This document shows positions 18,901 through 25,861 of a stretch of 64,000 nt of DNA, piece after piece. The position numbers and the translations under genes are program-made. The stretch comes from Wenjunlia tyrosinilytica. Lineage in GTDB: Bacteria; Actinomycetota; Actinomycetes; Streptomycetales; Streptomycetaceae. Numbering within the stretch: position 1 is the first letter of the stretch; each line of letters starts with the position of its first letter. The notes beneath the pieces are model-generated. The model was not told where the DNA came from. It was given only the letters and a program-made list of their open reading frames with translations, and did not search any database. The stretch covers positions 1 through 64,000 of the forward strand of contig NZ_BMMS01000003.1 in the NCBI RefSeq assembly GCF_014646055.1. Direction: 5' to 3'.

Positions 18901-19294
18901 CGAGGCGCTGGACAACCAATTGCTGGGCGGTGAGCCCGCGGCGGCGGCGATCGTCCTGCTGCGTACCTGCTTCGAGCAGGGCCATCCAGGGCTGGCGCGG
19001 GACGCTCCGCGGCTTCTGCTGCGCATGCTGTCCGAGCAGCCGATCGGAGACACGAGAACCATCCGCCAGGCCCTGTCGGCCTTCGCGGTCCGCGCCGTCA
19101 ACCGCGGGGCACTCGGGCTGGACGACCTCACCCGGCGGATCCCGCACTGGCCCGCGCTCACCCAGGCACCCGTGGTCACCGCCGTGTTGACGACTTCTCC
19201 CGGAGGAGCCCGGGGAGACCACGCGACGGCTCTGCTGCGTCACCCGGAACTGTCCGACGAGGCTCGGGCACTGATCGTGCGAGGCCGGTCGTAA
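15926..19294 (+). CDS. STAND/NACHT-like NTPase with long helical-repeat C-terminus
   Basis: This is a 1,122-residue protein. The P-loop NTPase at about 20-330 has Walker A GEAGSGKS (66-73), Walker B LLLDTAD (140-146) and a TCRK sensor near 172. A helical region follows, with FRHQVLTEYAIGRWMF typical of the NACHT winged-helix/HEAT transition. About 700 residues of alpha-helical solenoid (HEAT-like) then run to the end. No N-terminal effector domain is fused: Walker A is only 66 residues in. The effector could therefore be the overlapping upstream membrane protein. STAND NTPases of this shape act as ligand-triggered switches in regulation or antiphage defence (Avs and NACHT families). Which applies here is unknown. 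Confidence 0.75.
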   Translation: MNAVSGAPGGATAADSRPFAHQDRWRRRLEPGVFPAIRRDILDKRFLPAVLNQRDGAAARVVFVNGEAGSGKSVLLGQLHDDLLPTHGAGLALLPSSELRLDDTAPGAGGMARAFAEALGRPGDLVADFRRPERGPRKALLLDTADLILTPQRAPDFVALLHDLRDSGVTSVVTCRKRDFETLVRGELNSDGRPAIVAELPGLTKDEVRRFALEYLARYGIQPPIGAERFAESLLLLSDGEAGRTFLEIVSSPLLLSMLCQIFGDRHSGDIPPTLTASDLLAGYWQRTVNDSRHPDDRQARRLRKGALCFSLAGELWRESDDTLCEWMSRDALERDEASALALDELLSEGFLVEDSDAPVPRIAFRHQVLTEYAIGRWMFSGKEGERARTELLDGLRAGSDERATSWPVARQVLTISHIQDKLPRFVRGFDLSDHSAFRNIAFAAAAGNAPAVTRALREQAEKTSREHLRVFLASLRGSCPAALDTAWNEATHLLTSGTEPALSFELATVLGVLAVRRPGPCAIAEPLRVLGSMKVKASSGVRDEAGTQQRSESPVFHLLQPLLQARRPVDLASTRVMVGQLGTTTLREQYLALHLLPDTPAEQAELVQRWLLEVRVGVMLPMESSAELVARYLRWPTEEGEPSPGSAAQARLANLLLDGPFDRHPELRAKVAARRCASSKALRRTLIGLLDQPLETGAGERVIKACALLASSGHASDLAEHLLRERTDDSLPSTRVTAAKQQAAVAARLLHSSTRIAEELRPALLRILRPSPDAPPDRPRRFVEAAAGHILTCDEALELIGGLAADKRLEMIDVFLRAATPETVRALREPLLSLIDSAGGENDESRRDKARIPVYDADPAGADRIADLVSLGARTHDLATAKLVCTYLERHRATGLITDPRSLIPLFGRPWQGIRIRAMRMAAEALKEHPDRGTARADAMAERLARTVVDDGSTGWTASELQARLSLLDHSVRTAHTVPDRTAEGVCATVAEALDNQLLGGEPAAAAIVLLRTCFEQGHPGLARDAPRLLLRMLSEQPIGDTRTIRQALSAFAVRAVNRGALGLDDLTRRIPHWPALTQAPVVTAVLTTSPGGARGDHATALLRHPELSDEARALIVRGRS

Positions 19295-19381
19295 GGACGG
19301 GACGTGAGCGCCGAGGAGCCTCGGGGTTCGCGGTGATCACGACCCGGTGCCCGCCGGGGGTTCTGGGGCGGTGTGGCGCCG

Positions 19382-19421
19382 TGACACCTTCGCGCCACCC
19401 GCGTGCCACCGGCGCTGCACC
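19382..19421 (+). promoter_or_regulatory. SARP-type operator: four heptamers at exact 11-bp spacing
   Basis: TGACACC (19382), CGCCACC (19393), TGCCACC (19404) and CTGCACC (19415) repeat with 11-bp periodicity, each separated by 4 bp. SARP regulators bind heptameric direct repeats spaced 11 or 22 bp, just upstream of the -10. The array sits 59 nt before the 22-codon ORF that opens the phosphonate operon. A SARP gene (41,098-43,083) lies in the same cluster. The -10 box is not obvious (19428-19435 is a candidate zone). Confidence 0.6.
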
Positions 19422-19479
19422 GGGGCGATGGATGCTCTTCACAGCAAAGACCGCAAGGGACCGAGCGGAGGTGAATGAG

Positions 19480-19548
19480 ATGAAGGTTTACGTGAAGCCG
19501 GAGGCCAAGAAGGTCGACCAGGGCACCATCGTCGCTGCCGTTCGCTAG
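19480..19548 (+). CDS. 22-residue peptide, candidate ribosomal precursor/scaffold ending in Val-Arg
   Basis: ATG 19480 is preceded by GGAGGTGA (19467-19474) at 5-nt spacing, almost a perfect complement to 16S rRNA, so translation is very likely. The peptide begins MKVYVKPEAKK and ends GTIVAAVR-stop. YVKP recalls the YxxP leader element read by PqqD-type RiPP recognition elements. The C-terminal Val-Arg is the dipeptide of fosfazinomycin A. It sits between a SARP-like operator and a hairpin, directly before an AsnB homologue with an added PqqD-like domain. The inference is a RiPP-like precursor or scaffold whose C-terminal Arg carboxyl is the modification site. Alternatives are a leader peptide in an attenuator, or a translated ORF without product role. 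A GTG at 19471 is in frame but lies within the Shine-Dalgarno. Confidence 0.6.
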   Translation: MKVYVKPEAKKVDQGTIVAAVR

Positions 19549-19556
19549 CGGTGATC

Positions 19557-19595
19557 AACATGCCACGCCTCCCTCAGCGGCAGGCGTGGCATGTT
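19557..19595 (+). terminator. 14-bp hairpin between the micro-ORF and the AsnB gene (attenuator-like)
   Basis: Perfect arms AACATGCCACGCCT (19557-19570) and its complement (19582-19595) flank an 11-nt loop. The hairpin starts 9 nt after the stop of the 22-codon ORF and ends 40 nt before the AsnB ATG. RiPP operons often place such a partial terminator after the precursor gene, so that precursor mRNA exceeds enzyme mRNA. It may also protect the 3' end of the short transcript. Confidence 0.65.
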
Positions 19596-19634
19596 CCGCC
19601 CCATGCCACGGATCACACGGGAATCGGAAGCTTC

Positions 19635-21833
19635 ATGTGCGGAATTGCGGGATTCGCCCACACCGATGGAAGTGCCCTCGCGGCTCCGGCCGACCGGATT
19701 CTGCGCGACATGGCCCGTGCACTGCGGCCACGAGGCCCGGACGACATGCAGTTCCACCACACGGACCAGGCCTGCATGTCCTTCACCCGGCTCGCCCTGA
19801 TCGACCCGGAGGGCGGGCGGCAGCCGTTCATCAGCGAGGACGGAAATGTGATCCTCGCCTGCAACGGCGAGATCTACAACTACAAGGAGCTGCGCAAGGC
19901 CTTCGAGGGCCGCGCGAAGTTCCGCAGCGAGTCCGACTGCGAGGTGCTCCTCCATCTCTACATGGACAAGGGCCTCGACTTCCTCGACGACGTCCGGGGG
20001 ATGTTCGGCATCGCCGTGATCGACCTGCGCGAGCAGCGGCTGCTGCTCGCCCGGGACCGGCTCGGCATCAAGCCGCTCTTCATCCACCGGCGCGGTGCCA
20101 CGGTGCTGTTCGGTTCGGAGATCAAGGCGCTCTTCGCTCATCCGGAGTGCCCGCGAGAGGTGGACTGGGCGCGCTCGCTGGCCGACCAGGGCCTCAGCGC
20201 CGCCCCGGTCATGGTGGACGACGAGCCCGTCACCTGGTTCAAGGGCGTCGACCATGTCCCGTCCGGCGCGATCATGAGCATCGGCCTGCGTGACGGCGCC
20301 ACCCGTGTGCACCGCTACTGGGACCTGCCCACGCCTGCCGAGGCGGGCGACCTCCCCGAGAGCTACTTCGTGCAGAGCATGGGCGACCTGCTCGCGTCGT
20401 CGGTGCGCGAGTGCCTGACGGCCGACGCCGAGATCGGCGTCTTCCTCAGCGGCGGCCTCGACTCGGCGGCGATCACCGCCCTGGCCGCCCACACCGAGCT
20501 GCACACCTTCTCCGCGCTGACCGGCAGCACCGTGGTCAACAAGGACGCGCAGTACGCCCAGGAGACCGCCTCCCTGCTGGGCCTGCCGCACCACCAGGTG
20601 GCCTTCGGCGCCGACCGCGTCCCCTCTCCAGACGAGTGGCGGCGCCTGCTGTGGCTGATGGAGACACCGCAGTGCGGCCCGGAGCAGTTCTACAAGAGCG
20701 AGATGTACCGTTTCGCCCGTGCCGAGCGGTCCGAGCTCAAGGCGATCCTGCTCGGCTCCGGCGCCGACGAGTTCAGCGGCGGCTACAGCGTCAGCCTCTC
20801 CGGCAACGGCGACTGGGAGGACTTCGAGGCCAACTTGCGCACCCTGGCCCGCCGCAAGGCCCTGGGCACGCAGTCCCCGGTCGCCATCTGGTGGGAGGGC
20901 ACCGACCTGCCGCTGCTCAGCGACGACGCCGTGAACGCGTACGTGCCCGACGCGGTGGACGACCCCTACGGCGCCTATCTGGCGTGGAAGTTCCGCGACA
21001 TGCAGCAGTACAACTTCTGGGTCGAGGACCGCACCGCGTCGGGAAACGGCGTGGAGGCGCGCGTCCCCTTCCTGGACCACCGCATCATCGAGCTGCTGGC
21101 CAGCGTGCCCCGCTCGTACCGCAAGCGGCTCTTCTGGGACAAGCAGGTCATCCGCGAGGCGGTCCAGGACGTACTGCCCGCCGAGGTGATCAGCCGGCCG
21201 AAGCTGGCGTTCTACGAGGGCGAGGGGGTCCGCCACACCCACCGCACCTTCACCAGGATGCTGGCGCTGGGCGGCGACGAGTTGGTCGAGGAGGCGCTCT
21301 CCTCGCCGAGGGCCGCCCAGTACCTCGACGGAGGCAATATCCGCGGCGCGCTGCGCCGCCTGGAGCACAACCAGGGCTCCGGCCATGTCGAACTGCTACT
21401 GCGCGTGATCAACCTGGGCCTGCTGGACGTGATGACGGTGAACGTCCCCGGCAGCCGCCCGGCGCCCGGTCCCGCTCCGTACGAGTTGCGGGTGAGCGAC
21501 TTCGAGGGACCGCAGATCCAGGAGCTGTTCCCGCGGACGCGGATCGAGGAGACCACCGTGCTCCGTCTCGCGGACGGGGTGCTCGTCCTGGACGACTCCC
21601 AGGAGGCGAAGACCTCGTACGTCGTGATCGACGGTACTGTGCGCTTCGTCATCGACCAGCTCACCCACGCGGACTGGCTGCGGCTGCTGCGCGCCTTCGA
21701 CGGCCGCCTGCCGCTCGCCGAGGCCGCCACGGAGGCCGACTGCGATCTGTCGGCCCTGCGGCCGCTGCTGGACGAGTCGCTCGAAGCGGGCCTGCTCGAA
21801 GCGGTCCCCCGGGCGGCCCCGGCCGCGGGCTGA
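19635..21833 (+). CDS. Asparagine-synthetase-like amidotransferase with extra C-terminal PqqD-like domain
   Basis: This is a 732-residue protein. The start is fixed because Cys2 (MCGIAGF) must become the N-terminal nucleophile of the class II glutaminase domain (about 1-210, with NGEIYNYKEL and ARDRLGIKPLF). The synthetase domain (about 230-590) has the pyrophosphate loop SGGLDS near 272. The last ~110 residues exceed normal AsnB length: a three-strand-like stretch (TTVLRLADGVLVL, SYVVIDGTVRFVID), then a winged-helix-like part (LLRAFDGRLPLAEAA to LEAGLLEAV), resembling PqqD/RRE folds. In fosfazinomycin biosynthesis an AsnB homologue (FzmA) is linked to moving hydrazine from glutamylhydrazine to arginine. 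The inferred role here is hydrazide formation on Arg, possibly on the C-terminus of the upstream peptide. Confidence 0.85.
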   Translation: MCGIAGFAHTDGSALAAPADRILRDMARALRPRGPDDMQFHHTDQACMSFTRLALIDPEGGRQPFISEDGNVILACNGEIYNYKELRKAFEGRAKFRSESDCEVLLHLYMDKGLDFLDDVRGMFGIAVIDLREQRLLLARDRLGIKPLFIHRRGATVLFGSEIKALFAHPECPREVDWARSLADQGLSAAPVMVDDEPVTWFKGVDHVPSGAIMSIGLRDGATRVHRYWDLPTPAEAGDLPESYFVQSMGDLLASSVRECLTADAEIGVFLSGGLDSAAITALAAHTELHTFSALTGSTVVNKDAQYAQETASLLGLPHHQVAFGADRVPSPDEWRRLLWLMETPQCGPEQFYKSEMYRFARAERSELKAILLGSGADEFSGGYSVSLSGNGDWEDFEANLRTLARRKALGTQSPVAIWWEGTDLPLLSDDAVNAYVPDAVDDPYGAYLAWKFRDMQQYNFWVEDRTASGNGVEARVPFLDHRIIELLASVPRSYRKRLFWDKQVIREAVQDVLPAEVISRPKLAFYEGEGVRHTHRTFTRMLALGGDELVEEALSSPRAAQYLDGGNIRGALRRLEHNQGSGHVELLLRVINLGLLDVMTVNVPGSRPAPGPAPYELRVSDFEGPQIQELFPRTRIEETTVLRLADGVLVLDDSQEAKTSYVVIDGTVRFVIDQLTHADWLRLLRAFDGRLPLAEAATEADCDLSALRPLLDESLEAGLLEAVPRAAPAAG

Positions 21834-21913
21834 CCCGCGAAGCGGCCCAGCCCTCTTGGAATCGGCATCCGGATGCGGATGTACGGACGCAATTGACGAG
21901 TGAGGTCAACCCG

Positions 21914-22612
21914 ATGACAGCTCATCTCTACTGGGACGAGGTCTGGCGCACCGACAGCGGGCGGACGGACTGGTCGCGGCCGCACCCATGGGTCGTGGAC
22001 GAGGCCGCCCGGCTGCGCGCACTCGGTGCCAAGGATGTACTGGATCTCGGCTGTGGAGTGGGCAGGCACGCGCTCTTCTTCGCGGAGCAGGGGTTCATCG
22101 GCTCCGCCACCGACCGCAGCCCCGAGGCCGTCCGGGTCGGCCGGGCCGAGAGCGCCAGGCGCGGCCTGGACCTCGCCTTCGAGGTCGCCGACTTCACCGA
22201 GCTGCCCTACGCGGACGACAGCTTCGACTACATCCTCGCCTTCAACGTGGTCTACCACAACGACGAGCCGGGCCTGGCCCGGGTGCTCGCCGAGATCCGG
22301 CGGGTGCTGAGGCCGGGCGGTGTCTACCAGTGCACCATGCTCTCCAAGCGGAACGGGGAGTACGGACGCGGCAACGAGGTCAGCCCCAACACCTTCTGCC
22401 AACCCGACGCGCCGGACGACAAGGTCCACCCCCACCTGTACGCCGACGCGGCCGACCTGCTCCGCCTGCACGACGGATTCCGGCTGGTCGGCGCGACGGA
22501 CGCCGAGCACGCCAGGCCGGGATCCTTCCACTGGCACTGCGTCTTCGAACTGCCCGGGGAGCGCACACCGGGCACCAACCACGGCCCCTTCGCCCCGAGG
22601 GCGTGGAAATAG
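21914..22612 (+). CDS. Class I SAM-dependent methyltransferase
   Basis: This 232-residue protein has DVLDLGCGVGRHALFFAEQG for SAM binding, a DRSPEAVRVGR acidic-loop region and DDSFDYILAFNVVYHND as motif IV. It belongs to the Methyltransf_11/25 type. Fosfazinomycin needs an N-methyltransferase (FzmH, acting on Arg hydrazide) and an O-methyltransferase (FzmB, acting on phosphonoacetate). This gene and the one at 26,776 are the only two methyltransferases of the cluster, and which does which cannot be settled by reading. Its TAG stop overlaps the GTG of the PEP mutase gene by one base. Confidence 0.82.
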   Translation: MTAHLYWDEVWRTDSGRTDWSRPHPWVVDEAARLRALGAKDVLDLGCGVGRHALFFAEQGFIGSATDRSPEAVRVGRAESARRGLDLAFEVADFTELPYADDSFDYILAFNVVYHNDEPGLARVLAEIRRVLRPGGVYQCTMLSKRNGEYGRGNEVSPNTFCQPDAPDDKVHPHLYADAADLLRLHDGFRLVGATDAEHARPGSFHWHCVFELPGERTPGTNHGPFAPRAWK

Positions 22613-23466
22613 TGTCCAAGGCGGCGCGTCTGCGCGCATTGCTGGAGCGGAAGGAGACAGCGCGCATCGTGGGGTCCCGCGACGCGCTGACCGCCCTCCT
22701 GGTCGAGGAAGCCGGCTTCGACGGCCTGTGGGCGTCGAGCTTCGAGATCTCCGCCTCCCGGGCCCTGCCCGATCTCGGCCTGCTCACCATGGCCGAACTG
22801 CTCGAGGCGTCCTCCCATGTGAACGAGGCCACTTCGCTGCCGCTGCTCGCGGACTGCGACACCGGTTTCGGAGGCAGGATCAACGTCGTCCGCACCGTCC
22901 AGCAGTTCGAGGCGGCGGGCGTCGCGGGGGTCTGCTTCGAGGACAAGGTCTTCCCCAAGCGCAACAGCTTCCTCCTCGGCGGCCAGAACCTCGAGGAGGC
23001 CGAGGAGTTCGCCGGGCGCATCGAGGCCGGAGCGCGGGCCAGGCGCAGTTCGGACTTCACCCTCGTCGCCAGGACCGAGGCGCTCATCGCCGGCCGCGGT
23101 CTGGACGAGGCGCTGCGCCGGGCCCACCTGTACGCGGACGCGGGCGCCGACGCGATCCTCATCCACTCCAAGAAGCGGACGCCGGTCGAGGTCCTGGAGT
23201 TCCTCCAGGCCTGGCAGGCCCGCACGCCCGTGGTGATCGTCCCGACGACGTACCCGCACTGGGACCTGGCGGACGCCCAGGCCGCGGGTGTGTCCATGGT
23301 CATCTACGCCAACCACGCGCTGCGCGCCTCGGTCTCGGCCATGCGTGACGTGCTCACCGAGATCCGGGTCCGGGGCGGTACGGGTGCGATCGAGGACCGG
23401 GTGGCCCCGATGAAGGAGCTGTTCGGCCTGACGGACGTCTCGAAGTGGGAGGAGTGGAGCGCGTGA
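22612..23466 (+). CDS. Phosphoenolpyruvate phosphomutase (phosphonate C-P bond formation)
   Basis: This 284-residue isocitrate-lyase/PEP-mutase-family protein carries the diagnostic EDKVFPKRNS (about 110-119), which fits the EDKxxxxxNS signature separating true PEP mutases from carboxyvinyl- and isocitrate-lyase relatives. It converts PEP to phosphonopyruvate in the cytosol, the committed entry into C-P natural products. The GTG at 22612 overlaps the methyltransferase stop. Its own stop overlaps the decarboxylase start, the usual mutase-decarboxylase coupling that pulls the unfavourable equilibrium forward. It shows the cluster makes a phosphonate. Confidence 0.95.
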   Translation: MSKAARLRALLERKETARIVGSRDALTALLVEEAGFDGLWASSFEISASRALPDLGLLTMAELLEASSHVNEATSLPLLADCDTGFGGRINVVRTVQQFEAAGVAGVCFEDKVFPKRNSFLLGGQNLEEAEEFAGRIEAGARARRSSDFTLVARTEALIAGRGLDEALRRAHLYADAGADAILIHSKKRTPVEVLEFLQAWQARTPVVIVPTTYPHWDLADAQAAGVSMVIYANHALRASVSAMRDVLTEIRVRGGTGAIEDRVAPMKELFGLTDVSKWEEWSA

Positions 23467-24572
23467 TCAGCGCCGAGTTCTTCTGCGCGGAGCTGGACCG
23501 CCGCGGTTTCGGCTTCTTCAGCGGGGTGCCGTGCTCCTTCCTCAAGGGGCCCTTCGCGCTGCTCGAACAGCGTGAGAGCTATGTGCCCGCTCCCAACGAG
23601 GGCATCGCCCTGTCCATGGCGGCGGGCGCGGAACTGGGCGGCACCAAAGCCGCCGTGCTGGCCCAGAACTCGGGTCTGGGCAACCTGCTCGATCCGCTGA
23701 CCTCGCTCGGCATGGCGTACGAGATCCCGGTGCTGCTGTTCGTGAGCCTGCGCGGCTGGCCGAACGCCGAAGACGACGAGCCCCACCACGCCGCCATGGG
23801 CGCGGCGACCATCGGTGTCCTGGAGTCCCTCGGCGTCGCCCACGGCATCCTCGAGCCCGCACAGGAGAGCCTGGGCGCCCTCCTGGACCGGGCGGAGCGC
23901 GAACGTGCCCGGCGCCGCTCGTTCGTCGTCCTGGTGCCGGCCGACACCGTGGGCACCTGCGCGGTCCCCGCCCCCGCCACGGAGGCCTCCATGACCCGGG
24001 GCGAGGCCGTGGAGGCCCTGGCCGGGCATCTGTCGGGGGCGTTGGTCTACAGCACGACCGGCATGATCAGCCGTGAGCTGTTCGGCGTGCGGGACGACCC
24101 GCGCAACTTCTACATGCAGGGCTCCATGGGCCACGCCGTCGGCCTGGGCCTGGGCACGGCGCTGACCCACCCTCGGGAGCGCGTCGTGGTGGTGGACGGC
24201 GACGGCGCGGTGGTGATGCACATGGGCGGGCTGGCCCTGGTCGGCGAGCGGCGCCCGGCGAACCTGACGCATTTGGTGATCGACAACGGCTCGTACGACT
24301 CCACCGGCGGCCAGCGCACGCGCGAGAGGGCGATGCGGTGGGACGAGCTCGCCCTGGCCGCCGGGTACCGCACGGGCCGGATCTGCCGTACCCCGAAGGA
24401 GACCGACGCGCATCTGGCCGAGATCGCGGACCAGCCCGGTCCGCACCTGGTGGCCCTGATCGTCGGTCGAGGTGGCGCGACGCCGCCTCGGGTGACCTCC
24501 GCGCACACCAATGCCGAGGTCAGGGCACGCTTCCAGGCCGCGGCGGCCGAGCCCGCGAAGGGCCGGCGGTGA
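23463..24572 (+). CDS. Phosphonopyruvate decarboxylase (ThDP-dependent)
   Basis: This 369-residue enzyme resembles sulfopyruvate/phosphonopyruvate decarboxylases. The Pyr domain begins SAEFFCAELDRRGFGFFSGVP, with the catalytic-type Glu in APNEGIALSMAAG. The PP domain has GDGAVVMHMG near 245 and a later N in LVIDNGSYDST, forming the ThDP GDG...N motif. It makes phosphonoacetaldehyde from the PEP mutase product. The GTG start overlaps the PEP mutase stop by 4 nt. The next gene starts 28 nt on. Confidence 0.94.
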   Translation: MISAEFFCAELDRRGFGFFSGVPCSFLKGPFALLEQRESYVPAPNEGIALSMAAGAELGGTKAAVLAQNSGLGNLLDPLTSLGMAYEIPVLLFVSLRGWPNAEDDEPHHAAMGAATIGVLESLGVAHGILEPAQESLGALLDRAERERARRRSFVVLVPADTVGTCAVPAPATEASMTRGEAVEALAGHLSGALVYSTTGMISRELFGVRDDPRNFYMQGSMGHAVGLGLGTALTHPRERVVVVDGDGAVVMHMGGLALVGERRPANLTHLVIDNGSYDSTGGQRTRERAMRWDELALAAGYRTGRICRTPKETDAHLAEIADQPGPHLVALIVGRGGATPPRVTSAHTNAEVRARFQAAAAEPAKGRR

Positions 24573-24600
24573 TCGCGGCCCCCGGAGATTGAGAGAGGCC

Positions 24601-25860
24601 ATGAGAAGAGTTCTGATCGCCAACCGCGGTGCGATCGCGGCGCGTGCGATCGCGACCTTCCGCTCGCTGGGGTGGTCCCCGGTCGCCGTCGCCGCCATGT
24701 CCGACCCTCAACAGCTGCACACCGCGGGCGCGGACGGCTGCGAGTACCTCGAAGGCACCGGGCTCACCGAGACGTACGACAACGTCGGCCGGATCGTCGA
24801 GGCGGCCGTGCGGTGCGGGGCCCACGCGGTCTACCCCGGTTACGGCGCCCTCGCCGAGGACCCGGAGCTGCCCGAGCGGCTGGCCGACGCGGGCATCGCG
24901 TTCATCGGCCCGTCGGCGCGGGTGCTCGCGGACGCCCGCGACAAGGAGCACGCCGTCACCGCGGCCGGGCGGCTGGGCCTGCCGGTCCTTCCGCACGCCA
25001 CCGGGTGCGAGGAGATCACCGCACTGGTCGAGCAGATCGGACTGCCCGTCATCCTCAAGCCGGTCAACGGCTGCGGCGGCCTGGGGGTGCGCATCCTCCG
25101 CACCGAGTCGGAGGCGAAGCGGGCCCTCGCCCTGGTGGCCGAGGACAGCGGCGCCGACTGGTACGCCGAACGGTACGTCGACAATGGCCAGGTGGTCGGC
25201 GTGACCGTCGCCGTGGACGCGGCGGGAACGGTGACCGCGCTCGGCGAGCGGGAGAGCCTGCTGGTCGACGGCAGCCTGAAACTGCTGGAGGCCACGCCCG
25301 TGCGACGGGTGGGATCCGCGCTGCTGGACCGGATGCGGGCGGACGCCGCTCGGCTGGTCACCGGCATGGGACTGACCAACGTCGCCACGGTGGAGTTCAT
25401 CGTGGGCGCCCACGGGCACTACTTCCTGGAGGTCAACGGCCGCCTGCCGCTGGCCTACCGGATGTGCGAGGCGCAGACCGGGCTGGACCTCGTGGCGCTC
25501 CAGGTCGAGCTGGCCCAGGGGAGGCTGTCCGACCCCGGCGCGATCACCGTGGACCGCAGTGTGCACTGCCTGGAGGCCCGGCTGTTCCTCGACGGACCGG
25601 GCCGGCTCGAGCGCCTGGACCTGGCGTCCGAGCCGGGGGTCGGGTACAACTGCGCACTCGACGCGTCCCGCCCGGTCGAACTGGACAACATCGTCACCCA
25701 GGTCCTCGCTTCCGGCGCCGACCCGGACGCGTTGGCGCGCTCGGTCCTGCGGGCCGTCGAACGCAGCGAGGTGGCCGGGATCGCCCACTGCGCCGAAGAG
25801 ATATCCGGGTGGCTGCGGGAGTCGGGACTCGCCTGCGACAGCCGGGTACTGGGAGTCTGA
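24601..25860 (+). CDS. ATP-grasp ligase of the biotin-carboxylase type, without biotin partners
   Basis: This 419-residue protein begins RRVLIANRGAIAARAIATFR, the biotin-carboxylase hallmark, and has an ATP-grasp core (PVILKPVNGCGGLGV near 148-162; FLEVNGRLPLAYRM for metal/ATP). No biotin-carrier or carboxyltransferase gene is nearby, so true carboxylation is unlikely. It probably uses ATP to activate a carboxylate or phosphonate as an acyl-phosphate and join it to an amine or hydrazide, for example the phosphonate-hydrazide linkage. Whether it forms a C-N or P-N bond is not readable from sequence. It sits 1 nt before the oxygenase gene. Confidence 0.85.
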   Translation: MRRVLIANRGAIAARAIATFRSLGWSPVAVAAMSDPQQLHTAGADGCEYLEGTGLTETYDNVGRIVEAAVRCGAHAVYPGYGALAEDPELPERLADAGIAFIGPSARVLADARDKEHAVTAAGRLGLPVLPHATGCEEITALVEQIGLPVILKPVNGCGGLGVRILRTESEAKRALALVAEDSGADWYAERYVDNGQVVGVTVAVDAAGTVTALGERESLLVDGSLKLLEATPVRRVGSALLDRMRADAARLVTGMGLTNVATVEFIVGAHGHYFLEVNGRLPLAYRMCEAQTGLDLVALQVELAQGRLSDPGAITVDRSVHCLEARLFLDGPGRLERLDLASEPGVGYNCALDASRPVELDNIVTQVLASGADPDALARSVLRAVERSEVAGIAHCAEEISGWLRESGLACDSRVLGV

Positions 25861-25861
25861 G

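Noticed and set aside
19551-19634. AsnB gene starting at 19551
   Set aside because: It would put 28 residues before the Met-Cys that must be N-terminal for class II amidotransferase activity, and those codons lie across the attenuator-like hairpin.
19480-21833. Lasso-peptide cluster (short precursor, YxxP, AsnB-like cyclase, PqqD-like B1)
   Set aside because: After any leader the peptide leaves only about six residues, with no Gly/Ala/Cys position 1 plus Asp/Glu 7-9 ring. No B2 transglutaminase-like protease is present, and the AsnB keeps a working Cys2 glutaminase site, which lasso cyclases lack.
24601-25860. Acetyl-CoA/propionyl-CoA carboxylase subunit
   Set aside because: The biotin-carboxylase hallmark is there, but no biotin-carrier domain is fused or nearby and the gene is locked inside the phosphonate operon.
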